Shown piece after piece: positions 47,501 to 53,844 of a DNA stretch of 64,000 nucleotides; position 1 is the first letter of the stretch, and the number at the start of each line of letters is the position of its first letter. This DNA comes from SKVR01 sp046291875 (GTDB lineage: Bacteria > Bacteroidota > Bacteroidia > Bacteroidales > UBA7960): NCBI GenBank assembly GCA_046291875.1, contig JBKBSF010000022.1, positions 10,916 to 74,915 on the forward strand, given 5' to 3'. The notes below the pieces were generated by a model. That model made no database searches. It saw only the letters and a program-made list of their open reading frames with translations, and was not told the DNA's origin. Made by a program: the position numbers and the translations under genes.

Positions 47501-47540
47501 CCCTGGTATCAGAAACTTCTTTTTGAGTTTGATCTTGCAT
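44505..47540 (-). CDS. SNF2-family DEAD/DEAH-like helicase
   Basis: 1011 residues. The C-terminal half is an SNF2 ATPase: motif I ADDMGLGKTLQALALL, motif II LDESQIIKN (DESQ rather than DEAH), motif III LSGTPVEN, motif V SLKAGGVGLNLTGADYVF, and motif VI NRAHRIGQDK. The N-terminal 480 residues form a domain typical of bacterial SNF2 proteins but without a motif I can name; no SWIM zinc cysteines are seen. Such proteins translocate on double-stranded DNA; the role in bacteria is poorly known (transcription recycling, repair or defence). It stands alone, with no methylase or nuclease beside it. Confidence 0.88.
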   Translation of the reverse strand: MQDQTQKEVSDTRELVFALTLHPVLGWLIEPFAVSRNAKGLFEYDFKKLARNTVWDYFDTLSPSLEALFALTDRYSDENLHKRFARGKVRLRDFFESIDDDLIKKHIRPFIERSLYEVVLAMTLHNIKLYLKGESRERIQEKPIRIHPRLAETCFHFEKLEQKTHYHLEVLYDGRPLSLYKSNALLITYKPCVLMLNHEVYCFEREWEGQKLKPFINKEYLETPASSEKEFYEKFVQKSIARHPFIAKGFEVLSFEGNPQPVLRIEQHWQGDVVLGLYFGYGKQRFAAGDPLSTQVKFVHKWPEFHFQMISRQKDFENALVSFLKDQGLKRLDGPFFRIPDEEKPLMADEAFKQQLHACVDWISARSDLLGQKNFLLEKELANRSFYTGFSNLAFETTEKNDWFDLYGKVWFGEFEIPFSSLRDNILSGDREFVLPNGSIALIPEEWMTMYHDLLMFAKPKGDVLEIRKHHFALMKSIPQQGLQLPEFQPMRDDETFDLPEALHADLRPYQQAGYQWMMFLRQNGLGGCLADDMGLGKTLQALALLCRVHLPENLNDPDGGVLREDSNVFLKDQKTSAIQGQLSMFDDDAPENVVPDSHIHPCSLVVMPLSLIHNWSEEARRFAPSLKVGQHTGVNRSSDISFFNRYHVVLTTYGTVRNDIDLLSSYPFRYVILDESQIIKNASSKVFTAIKRLQCMHRLVLSGTPVENSLTDLWSQFSFINPGMLGSLNFFRNEFVNPIERKQDEIAGKKLQNLIQPFILRRTKEQVAPELPELTEKIHYCEMTPEQQSYYEARKSEVRNALLHGLETHGTDKSRFLVLSALTKLRLIANHPAIVDSEFDSESGKYNEIIRNVEKLLSENHKVLIFSQFVKHLNLFGEYFRQRGYEYSMLTGKVQEKERKKLIERFQTQPDNRLFLISLKAGGVGLNLTGADYVFLLDPWWNPAVENQAINRAHRIGQDKHVFVYKFITRNTVEEKILKLQERKSHLAGMFINENNPLKSLSLEELQELI

Positions 47541-47573
47541 GGATCCGATAACCTGTTATGTAATGCAAACCTG

Positions 47574-47605
47574 CAAAATTACGGCAATTTGATTACCCAT
47601 ACAAA
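47574..47605 (-). promoter_or_regulatory. Promoter of the SNF2 helicase gene
   Basis: Minus strand TTTG (47602-47605), 20 nt, TAATTTTG (47574-47581): full consensus, 33 nt before the ATG. The -33 box lies in the A-run of the gpx terminator. Confidence 0.7.
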
Positions 47606-47647
47606 CAAAAATCTCTGGTGTTGCAGTGGGTTGCACACCAGAGATTT
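47601..47647 (-). terminator. Intrinsic terminator of the glutathione peroxidase gene
   Basis: Perfect 13-bp stem AAATCTCTGGTGT (47609-47621) / ACACCAGAGATTT (47635-47647). The minus strand continues TTTTGTTTGT. 19 nt past the gpx stop. Confidence 0.88.
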
Positions 47648-47666
47648 CGCCAAATAAAATCATGTG

Positions 47667-48233
47667 TTATCGTGTAATCCAGGCTACGATTTCCTCATCC
47701 ATGGGATTGGTACGAGGCGAAAAGACCTTCTCCAGTTGCCCCTGCTCATTTATGAGGTATTTTTGAAAATTCCAGGACACTTCAGAGTCCATCACACCAT
47801 TTTTTTCTTTTTGGGTAAGCCACTGATAAAGAGGATGAATGTCATTGCCCTTTACGGAAATTTTTGACATCATGGGGAAGGTTACCCCGAAATTCTCCTG
47901 GCAAAAAGTAATGATCTCCTCATCAGTACCAGGTTCCTGGTTCATAAAATTATTGGCAGGAAAACCTATCACAACAAAGTTTTCTCCACCATATTGCTGA
48001 TAAAGTTTTTCGAGGTATTCATACTGGGGTGTAAGACCACATTTGCTGGCAGTATTTACAATCATTACCCTTTTGCCTTTGAGGTCTGCAAAATTAAACT
48101 CATCCCCAAATATATCCGTTACAGTAAAATCATGAAGTCCGCGAGGCCCTGAGGCATGCAATGCCCCCGGCAGGATAAGCAACAAAAAAAGAGCAGAGCT
48201 AAGTAAAACTTTAAAATTTCGTTTCAGGTCCAT
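47667..48233 (-). CDS. Exported cysteine glutathione/thioredoxin peroxidase
   Basis: 188 residues from MDLKRN (48233). It carries an N-terminal signal peptide (LLLILPGALHASG), so acts in the periplasm or envelope. GPx-family signatures: VNTASKCGLTPQYEYL with the peroxidatic Cys in place of selenocysteine, GFPANNFMNQEPGTDEEI with the catalytic Gln-equivalent loop (N here: FPANNF, as in many), and VSWNFQKYLI with the Trp-Asn pair. Bacterial Cys-GPx usually takes electrons from thioredoxin-like partners. The frame is open to 48302, but the longer N-terminus would bury the signal peptide. Confidence 0.88.
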   Translation of the reverse strand: MDLKRNFKVLLSSALFLLLILPGALHASGPRGLHDFTVTDIFGDEFNFADLKGKRVMIVNTASKCGLTPQYEYLEKLYQQYGGENFVVIGFPANNFMNQEPGTDEEIITFCQENFGVTFPMMSKISVKGNDIHPLYQWLTQKEKNGVMDSEVSWNFQKYLINEQGQLEKVFSPRTNPMDEEIVAWITR

Positions 48234-48287
48234 ATTCCTTGATTTAATGATTTGAAAATTAATAATGTACAAGATGTTTTGAGATTC

Positions 48288-48344
48288 TAACTTTGTAAAC
48301 AATCCATCGTATGAAAAAGTTTTTGCAGGATTGATTTACCTTTG
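48288..48344 (+). promoter_or_regulatory. Two candidate -7 elements before cysQ
   Basis: TAACTTTG (48288-48295) and TACCTTTG (48337-48344) both match TAnnTTTG on the plus strand. Neither has a well-spaced TTTG upstream. If the second is used, translation must start at or after 48376. Confidence 0.45.
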
Positions 48345-48375
48345 CTTTCATTTTAAAACTGAAACAACCATAGCA

Positions 48376-49242
48376 TTGAATCCCCAAGAGAAAAACGCTT
48401 TGCTGGCTTTGAGAGCCGCTTTGCAAGCCGGCCATGCTGTAATGCAAGTGTACCGCGATTCTTTTTTTGTAACCCGTAAACCTGACGGATCTCCGATAAC
48501 AGAAGCCGACCGGCAATCCGAAAAAATCATTCTGTCGCACCTTACTTCTTCAGGATTACCTGTAATTAGCGAGGAGACCCCCGTTGCTTCCATGAGCATT
48601 CGTAAGCAGTGGGAATATTTCTGGCTGGTAGATCCGTTGGATGGCACCAAAGAATTTGTGAACCAGAATGGAGAGTTTACCATAAATATAGCATTGATTT
48701 ACAAGGGCCATCCCATCCTTGGTATCCTTACAGCTCCTGCCCTTAACATGGGTTACCTGGGCATAACGGGTATAGGAGCCTGGAGGATTTCTTGCTTGCA
48801 AACCCTTGAAACCAACTGGTCTGACAAGCTTGAGGAAATCAGCAGCCATATGATCCCGCTGGGCCCCACTCCCCCTCCTGTCGATCCCACAATAGCCGTT
48901 AGCCGATCTCATACTGACCAGGGAAATGCACTGATGATTGATACATTTTTAGAGAAAGGAAAACCTTATCATACTCTATCGAGGGGGAGTGCACTCAAAT
49001 TTGGTCTTGTGGCAGAAGGTGCAGCCCATTTTTACATGCGCAATGATAAAATATGGGAGTGGGATACCGCAGCCGGGCATGCTGTTTTGCTGGCTGCAGG
49101 AGGCTATCTGCTATGCTGGCCTTCGGGGCAGGAACTTGTTTACAACAAGGAAGATCTCCGAAACCCCGCCTTTGTGGCATGCAGTTCGAGAAAAGATTTA
49201 GAGGCTTTGCGAAGCAAATTTCCGCTTCAGGAAGGGATATGA
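48376..49242 (+). CDS. cysQ: 3'(2'),5'-bisphosphate nucleotidase CysQ, probable TTG start
   Basis: About 288 residues of the inositol-monophosphatase superfamily, removing the 3' phosphate of PAP(S) in sulfur assimilation. Metal-binding marks: SEETP (EE), LVDPLDGTKEFVNQNGEFTINIAL (the DPLDGT motif and CysQ-type extension), and WEWDTAAGHAVLLAAGG near the end. No ATG lies before the conserved first helix (ALLALRAALQAGHAVMQVY). The TTG at 48376 is the best start; 48331 (also TTG) is possible only with the earlier promoter. Its 3' end overlaps the convergent EamA gene by 45 nt. Confidence 0.88.
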   Translation: MNPQEKNALLALRAALQAGHAVMQVYRDSFFVTRKPDGSPITEADRQSEKIILSHLTSSGLPVISEETPVASMSIRKQWEYFWLVDPLDGTKEFVNQNGEFTINIALIYKGHPILGILTAPALNMGYLGITGIGAWRISCLQTLETNWSDKLEEISSHMIPLGPTPPPVDPTIAVSRSHTDQGNALMIDTFLEKGKPYHTLSRGSALKFGLVAEGAAHFYMRNDKIWEWDTAAGHAVLLAAGGYLLCWPSGQELVYNKEDLRNPAFVACSSRKDLEALRSKFPLQEGI

Positions 49243-50079
49243 AAAAACCGAGACCAAAATAACAAGGGTACCAAGGTAAAAACCTCCCGACATTTTTTCT
49301 GATTCTCCAAAAATAAACAGCGCCAGCAAGATCCCGTATACTGGTTCCAGATTAACTGCCAGCACAACGGTATAGGCTGACAGTTCCTTCATGATTTCCA
49401 CTATGGCAGCAAATGCGTAGGAGGTGCACAGAAAACTCAACACCAGTATCCAGAAAAGATCTGTGGTTTGTGGAGCCAGCAGACCCACGTATATGCCACC
49501 CGTAAACAGCAGGAATACGCTTATGGCTGCAAAGCCCCCGATCATTTCATAAAAACTGATCAGGGCAGGATCCCAGCGACGGCTGATGCGGCGATTGAGC
49601 ACCACAAACAACCCATTGAGCAATGCAGACAAAAGAGAGAAAATAATCCCCTCCACATATTCCATCTCATATTGAAAAATCAGGTAAATACCGGCTAGGA
49701 TGACAAGCCCGATGATTACCTCCAGCCACAATACCCGCCTTTTATTGATTAGGGGTTCAAGGAAGCTGGTAAACAGCGTAGTGGAGGCAAAAACCCCCAG
49801 AGTAACAGAAACATTGGAAACCTTGATGGCATGAAAAAAAGTGATCCAGTGCAAAGCCACCACAATTCCTATCATGTAAAGGTGAAACTGGTCTTTGGCC
49901 GCCATAGAAAGGTTTCGGCGTTTGAGTTTCAGGTAAACCCAAAGCCCTGCAGCGGCAAAAAACATCCTGTACCATACCAAATCGATGGCATCTAAAGTAA
50001 TAAGAGCTCCCAAAATAGCCGTGAAGCCCAGCAAAACAACAATAAAATGCAGATGAATATACTGTTTGAGCAGGTGCAT
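49198..50079 (-). CDS. EamA/DMT-family transporter
   Basis: 293 residues with ten hydrophobic helices in two five-helix halves, each an EamA domain (second half begins near SLLSALLNGLFVVLNRR). Conserved marks include the FHAIKVSNVSVTLGVFAST and AVNLEPVYGILLALFIFGE signatures, the latter being the drug/metabolite-exporter hallmark. Substrate unknown. Last gene of a three-gene operon with a thiamine-binding protein and a NadR-like kinase (9 and 14 nt gaps), which suggests a vitamin or cofactor-related substrate; that is inference. Confidence 0.85.
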   Translation of the reverse strand: MHLLKQYIHLHFIVVLLGFTAILGALITLDAIDLVWYRMFFAAAGLWVYLKLKRRNLSMAAKDQFHLYMIGIVVALHWITFFHAIKVSNVSVTLGVFASTTLFTSFLEPLINKRRVLWLEVIIGLVILAGIYLIFQYEMEYVEGIIFSLLSALLNGLFVVLNRRISRRWDPALISFYEMIGGFAAISVFLLFTGGIYVGLLAPQTTDLFWILVLSFLCTSYAFAAIVEIMKELSAYTVVLAVNLEPVYGILLALFIFGESEKMSGGFYLGTLVILVSVFSYPFLKRKFASQSL

Positions 50080-50088
50080 AACGAAAAA

Positions 50089-50610
50089 TCAGGTTATCAG
50101 ATGTTCAATGAGATTAAGCGCTCTTTGCAACCTTTGGTCACCATGCCCTGAAACGATACCATGCGCAAAACCATATTGCTGCAGCTCTCTCTGGTACCAT
50201 TCAAAAAAGAACTCCCGCAAATGCGGATGCTCTCTTTGCTTATCATACTCCCAGGGCAAATCAACATTGCACAACAAATAAAAGTCGTAGCGGTGCAACT
50301 GAATCTGTTCAAGTATCCAGGGATCACAATTGCCATATTTATGAAGGCTCCAGATCTTTGTTACCAGCAAGTCGGTATCGCAGAACAGGATTCGCGGACT
50401 GAGGCGTGCACTCTCTTCTTCAAGCGCGAGTTGCCCCTTTGCTATGGCCAGAATATCCTGTTGGTTGTAATCTCTGTTAAGGCCATCGATATAGTCCCGT
50501 GCGTACTCAGGCACCCACACCTGGCCCAGTTGTGCAGCCAATTGCTGGCAAAGCATTGACTTTCCCGTAGACTCCGGACCCGTAATGGCTATTCGTAAGG
50601 TTTTCTTCAC
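50089..50610 (-). CDS. NadR-like P-loop ATPase/nucleoside kinase
   Basis: 173 residues with Walker A GPESTGKSMLCQQLA at about residue 10, EYARDY, LFCDTDLL as Walker B region, and LCNVDLPWEYD. This is the ribosylnicotinamide-kinase domain of NadR without its adenylyltransferase half. It may phosphorylate a vitamin-derived nucleoside or alcohol (nicotinamide riboside is the family precedent). Between the thiamine-binding protein and EamA genes. The true substrate may be thiamine-related. Confidence 0.8.
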   Translation of the reverse strand: MKKTLRIAITGPESTGKSMLCQQLAAQLGQVWVPEYARDYIDGLNRDYNQQDILAIAKGQLALEEESARLSPRILFCDTDLLVTKIWSLHKYGNCDPWILEQIQLHRYDFYLLCNVDLPWEYDKQREHPHLREFFFEWYQRELQQYGFAHGIVSGHGDQRLQRALNLIEHLIT

Positions 50611-50624
50611 CTGTGGCGCTTTTC

Positions 50625-50873
50625 CTATTGCTGCAAAAAGGCATTGATTATCTTCAAAACAAACACACTTTTACCGTTTTGCTGAAATGATTTTTCTATT
50701 TCATCAGTAAGTGCTGCCATGATATCCCGATAATCCCCAAAAATCTGCGAACTCATCCCGTTTACCTCCACAATAAGCCTGGGGTTCTTACTCAAACGAT
50801 CTATAAAATCTTTAATGTCAGGAATATAATCTCTTCCCAGGGGATACATGCTAATTTCAACAGATGCCTTCAT
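50625..50873 (-). CDS. Thiamine-binding protein, MTH1187/YkoF-like
   Basis: 82 residues, a ferredoxin-like fold of the DUF77 (MTH1187/YkoF) group: SVEISMYPLGRDYIPDIKDFIDRL, VEVNGMSSQIFGDYRDIM, then a helix and a final strand. Members bind thiamine or hydroxymethylpyrimidine-like ligands and form tetramers. First gene of the operon with the NadR-like kinase and EamA transporter, behind a roughly 110-nt leader that can fold into a three-way junction. Confidence 0.75.
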   Translation of the reverse strand: MKASVEISMYPLGRDYIPDIKDFIDRLSKNPRLIVEVNGMSSQIFGDYRDIMAALTDEIEKSFQQNGKSVFVLKIINAFLQQ

Positions 50874-50908
50874 GATATAAATTTAACCGTTAACAATATT
50901 TTCTCATA

Positions 50909-50968
50909 CTCCTGGTACCCTTACGTTTGGTGCGCAGCCACAAAGATGGCATTGCCATGCCAGGGGAG
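50909..50968 (-). ncRNA. Structured 5' leader of the thiamine-binding operon (candidate)
   Basis: On the minus strand the leader after the promoter at 50991-51025 can fold as a closing stem CUCCccUGG (50960-50968) with CCAGGAG (50909-50915), holding two hairpins: AUGGC-aau-GCCAU, and UUUGUG...CACCAAA. It is not the THI-element: the CUGAGA and UGAUCUGG signatures are missing. No terminator hairpin follows. It may be a riboswitch, a protein-binding leader or chance pairing. It accounts for most of the 50874-51191 gap. Confidence 0.3.
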
Positions 50969-50990
50969 ACTTAAGCGCTGCAAATATATA

Positions 50991-51025
50991 TAATAAAGGA
51001 ACGGTGCTCCCCAAAAAGTTGTACC
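50991..51025 (-). promoter_or_regulatory. Promoter of the thiamine-binding operon
   Basis: Minus strand TTTG (51022-51025), 23 nt, TATATTTG (50991-50998), 118 nt before the ATG, implying a leader of about 110 nt. Confidence 0.55.
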
Positions 51026-51155
51026 AGGATTTGTTGCAATTTTTAAGGGGCAAACAATTGAAATCAATACAGTTGTTAACAATTATCGTTGCAAATGTGA
51101 AAAAATGCATATAAAATGCAGTAAAGTACCGTGAAACCCGCAATAAAAAGTTTTT

Positions 51156-51163
51156 TATATTTG
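51156..51163 (+). promoter_or_regulatory. -7 element of cheR
   Basis: TATATTTG, 28 nt before the cheR ATG; no good -33 box. Confidence 0.5.
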
Positions 51164-51191
51164 TTGGCATCGGAAAATAAAAAACCATGGA

Positions 51192-52040
51192 ATGAATCGG
51201 TTAGCCAACGAAGAAATTGAGATAGGGATATCGGGGCTCAGAAAGCTTATTGAAACAGTAAAAAGTCATTACGACTTCGACCTAAGTATATACGCCAGCA
51301 CCTCCTTAAAAAGAAGAGTGGCCCGGATTATGGACCACAACAGTCTGAAAGACCTGGAAGCACTCATTGATAAGCTTGCAACCCAAAAAGACTTTTTTCA
51401 ACATTTTAAGCAACAACTCATCGTTGAGGGAACCGAGTTCTTTCGCGATCCTGCCTTCTGGCGCTATCTGCGTGATGAAATTTGTCCGGTATTGGCACGC
51501 AACCATATGAAGATAAAAATATGGATACCCGGATGCTCCAGTGCAGAAGAGGTGCTCAGCACTGCCATTTGTTTGAAGGAAGCCGGCATCTACGATAAGT
51601 GTACCATTACAGCCAGCGACATAAGCTCCCTGGCTGTTGAGGCTGCCAGGGATAAGCTATACTCCAACAATAAACTGGAAATTTCTGAAAACAACTACAA
51701 ACGCTTTCAGGAAGACGAATCAGCTGATATGTCGAAATACCTCATCAAGCAGGACAAAGGATTTCGCTTTAAGGAAGACCTGTATCGCAATGTGGTTTTT
51801 GAAACCCATGACCACAAAAATATGTCGAGGAGTAGATCTGTAAATATGATCATTTGCCGCAATTATTTCATCTATTTCTCCTCGCTGTTTCAGGAAAAAC
51901 TGCTTGAAATTTTTACCGACAACCTTTCTTTGAACGGGTACCTTGCCATTGGAAACAAAGAAACCATCGACTTCTGCAAAGATTCGGGCAAGTATTCCCT
52001 TATCAACGAAAACGAAAAAATGTATCGCAAACCAGGTTAA
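51192..52040 (+). CDS. cheR: CheR-type methyltransferase with altered SAM motif
   Basis: 282 residues. N-terminal all-alpha CheR_N domain (about 1-70), then a Rossmann methyltransferase with EGTEFFRDPAFWRYL, the SAM loop IWIPGCSSAEEVLSTA, ASDISSLAVEAAR and ICRNYFIYFSSLFQEKLL. CheR methylates glutamates of chemoreceptors. Here the SAM loop has CSSAEE where most have CSTGEE, so a glycine is lost. No chemoreceptor, CheA or CheW is in the window; CheB follows after 93 nt. In Bacteroidota such pairs are often tied to other sensor systems rather than flagellar chemotaxis. Confidence 0.85.
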   Translation: MNRLANEEIEIGISGLRKLIETVKSHYDFDLSIYASTSLKRRVARIMDHNSLKDLEALIDKLATQKDFFQHFKQQLIVEGTEFFRDPAFWRYLRDEICPVLARNHMKIKIWIPGCSSAEEVLSTAICLKEAGIYDKCTITASDISSLAVEAARDKLYSNNKLEISENNYKRFQEDESADMSKYLIKQDKGFRFKEDLYRNVVFETHDHKNMSRSRSVNMIICRNYFIYFSSLFQEKLLEIFTDNLSLNGYLAIGNKETIDFCKDSGKYSLINENEKMYRKPG

Positions 52041-52133
52041 CGCACCCCTCTGTCTTTAATTAAGGCGGCTTGTCCATAATGATTGAAACCACACAAAAAA
52101 CTGAAAAAGTAAGCTTACCATAAACCAGGAAGA

Positions 52134-52703
52134 ATGAGGTATAAATTAATCATAATCGGAGGATCGGCAGGAAGTTTTCAACTGGTAACCAGAATTCTAT
52201 CCAAACTACCGGCGAATTTCAACATACCTGTTGTGCTGGCACTCCACAGGCTGAAACATGTTCGGCATGGGTTTGTGGAAGCCTTATCCATCAAATCTGT
52301 TCTTCCGGTTGTAGAACCCCACGACAAAGAAAGCATTAAACCAGGAAAAATATACCTGGCCCCGGCCAACTATCATTTGTATGTGGAGCTTGCCGGCAAA
52401 TTTGCCCTCTCTACCGAAGAACCGGTAAACCACTCCCGGCCTGCCATTGACCTTACCTTTGCAACGGGTGCCTATGCCTATAAGGAAAAGACTGTGGGAA
52501 TTATATTATCAGGGGCCAACAAAGATGGCGCACTGGGTTTAAAGAAAGTAAAAGACTATGGCGGATATACCATCGTGCAGGAACCCACAGAAGCTCAAAT
52601 GCCTACCATGCCCGTTGCGGCTCTGGAACGCACCGGAAGCGTAGATCAGGTTCTCAAAGTGGATGAAATAATTAAATTTTTGATTTCTCTTACAAAATCT
52701 TAG
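52134..52703 (+). CDS. cheB: Stand-alone CheB methylesterase
   Basis: 189 residues, the catalytic domain only, without a receiver domain. The Ser-His-Asp triad is seen in GGSAGSF (S), LALHR (H) and LSGANKDGALG (D). PANYHLYVE, QEPTEAQMPTMPVAAL are further CheB signatures. It would remove methyl groups added by CheR, or deamidate glutamines. Paired with cheR upstream. Lack of a receiver means activity is not controlled by CheA-like phosphorylation in cis. Confidence 0.9.
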   Translation: MRYKLIIIGGSAGSFQLVTRILSKLPANFNIPVVLALHRLKHVRHGFVEALSIKSVLPVVEPHDKESIKPGKIYLAPANYHLYVELAGKFALSTEEPVNHSRPAIDLTFATGAYAYKEKTVGIILSGANKDGALGLKKVKDYGGYTIVQEPTEAQMPTMPVAALERTGSVDQVLKVDEIIKFLISLTKS

Positions 52704-52708
52704 TTTTG
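52679..52708 (+). promoter_or_regulatory. Possible promoter of the membrane GAF protein
   Basis: TTTG (52679-52682), 18 nt, TAGTTTTG (52701-52708), overlapping the cheB stop codon. It would give a long leader of about 165 nt; nothing else is seen in that gap. Confidence 0.35.
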
Positions 52709-52877
52709 CTGTGGCTTAAACGCATTGGCTGGCAGAAAAATACAAAAGCCTGAGTAGCTTTTCAAACCAACTGACCAACTTATAAGACAGAAAAAAGGAA
52801 AACAAAATTAAACTACATATTGCGTAAAGCTTTTTTTAAAAGGGACTACTGATCATAAACTTTATAAGTATTGCAGC

Positions 52878-53702
52878 ATGAACAAAAGAACTTTTCTCTA
52901 TATAGGTGTTGAGGTTTTTATACTCCTGATGGCCTGGATAACCTTCAGCAAGTTGGGAGCTTTGCAGCAATCGGCAGGCGAACTTGCCGAAACCCTCACT
53001 TCGCCCCTCAACAACCTTTTCATCTGGCTGGCCATACTTATCTTCCCTCTTTTCATACTATTTCTGGGGTTTATCATCGAGGAAATATGGAAAGAGAAAC
53101 AAGCCCGTGCTTTGAAAGCTCAACTGGCCACAGAAGAATTGTTGGGTATGCAGGTAGAGGAAACCGAAGATACCGAAGAGGCTCAGCGGATGAAAGATCG
53201 GTTGGCCATGGAACAAGCCCTGGAGAGAGAGCAAAAACTTGTAGCATGTATTCAGAAAATGCTTGGCGATCGGAAAGAGCCCAATCAAAAGAAGGATTCT
53301 GAAAAATTGCTGAGCTGCATTGCCAGTGTATATGAAATAACCCAGGCAGAGATATTTGTTCGCCAGCGCCTGGCAGAAACTGATAAACTGGTATTCTCTG
53401 CATCTTTTGCTTTTTATGTACCAGAAGAGAAAGTGTTTGAATTTGAAATCGGAGAAGGCCTCATCGGCCAGGTGGCCAAAGCAGGTAAGTTTCTTTATCT
53501 GGATGAATTACCCCAGGGATATGTTACTGTAAAATCGGGTTTAGGATCTGCCACACCCAATCATTTGCTTATTGTGCCATGGAAAAACCCGGAAAATATG
53601 GTGGTAGCTGTACTGGAAATTGCATCCTTCAAACCCTTCCATCCGCACGATATTCAGATCATTGAAAGATTATCTGAAAAAATTGCTGAATTTTATGCTT
53701 GA
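52878..53702 (+). CDS. Membrane-anchored GAF-domain protein
   Basis: 274 residues: two transmembrane helices (residues about 5-22 and 48-68), a charged coiled coil with many Glu and Gln (about 70-135), and a C-terminal GAF domain (about 145-270). The GAF is clearly a paralog of that in the next gene: both have GEGL[IV]GQ, the Y-x-T-[VI]-x-SGLG/SGILG loop and HLLIVP/SLLIVP. No output domain, so it may be a sensory or dimerising partner of the phosphatase encoded 142 nt downstream. Ligand unknown. Confidence 0.75.
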   Translation: MNKRTFLYIGVEVFILLMAWITFSKLGALQQSAGELAETLTSPLNNLFIWLAILIFPLFILFLGFIIEEIWKEKQARALKAQLATEELLGMQVEETEDTEEAQRMKDRLAMEQALEREQKLVACIQKMLGDRKEPNQKKDSEKLLSCIASVYEITQAEIFVRQRLAETDKLVFSASFAFYVPEEKVFEFEIGEGLIGQVAKAGKFLYLDELPQGYVTVKSGLGSATPNHLLIVPWKNPENMVVAVLEIASFKPFHPHDIQIIERLSEKIAEFYA

Positions 53703-53762
53703 AAAAAGCACCTAAAACTCATTTTTGCGTAAAACACAGGGGTTTTTGTTTTTTTTAAAGTG

Positions 53763-53770
53763 TATTTTTG
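53763..53770 (+). promoter_or_regulatory. -7 element of the SpoIIE phosphatase gene
   Basis: TATTTTTG, 74 nt before the ATG. A TTTG 14 nt upstream is slightly too near. Confidence 0.45.
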
Positions 53771-53844
53771 CCGGTATTCAGTTTGAAATGCTTCATCTGA
53801 AAACCCTTAACTGATCATTGTAGCTGTAAAACACATAACGATAT

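Noticed and set aside
44505..47540. SNF2 helicase as part of a DISARM- or BREX-like defence island
   Set aside because: No methylase, nuclease or other defence gene lies beside it; neighbours are housekeeping genes.
50903..50990. TPP riboswitch before the thiamine-binding gene
   Set aside because: The conserved CUGAGA and UGAUCUGG/AAUGCCAGC stretches of the THI element are absent.
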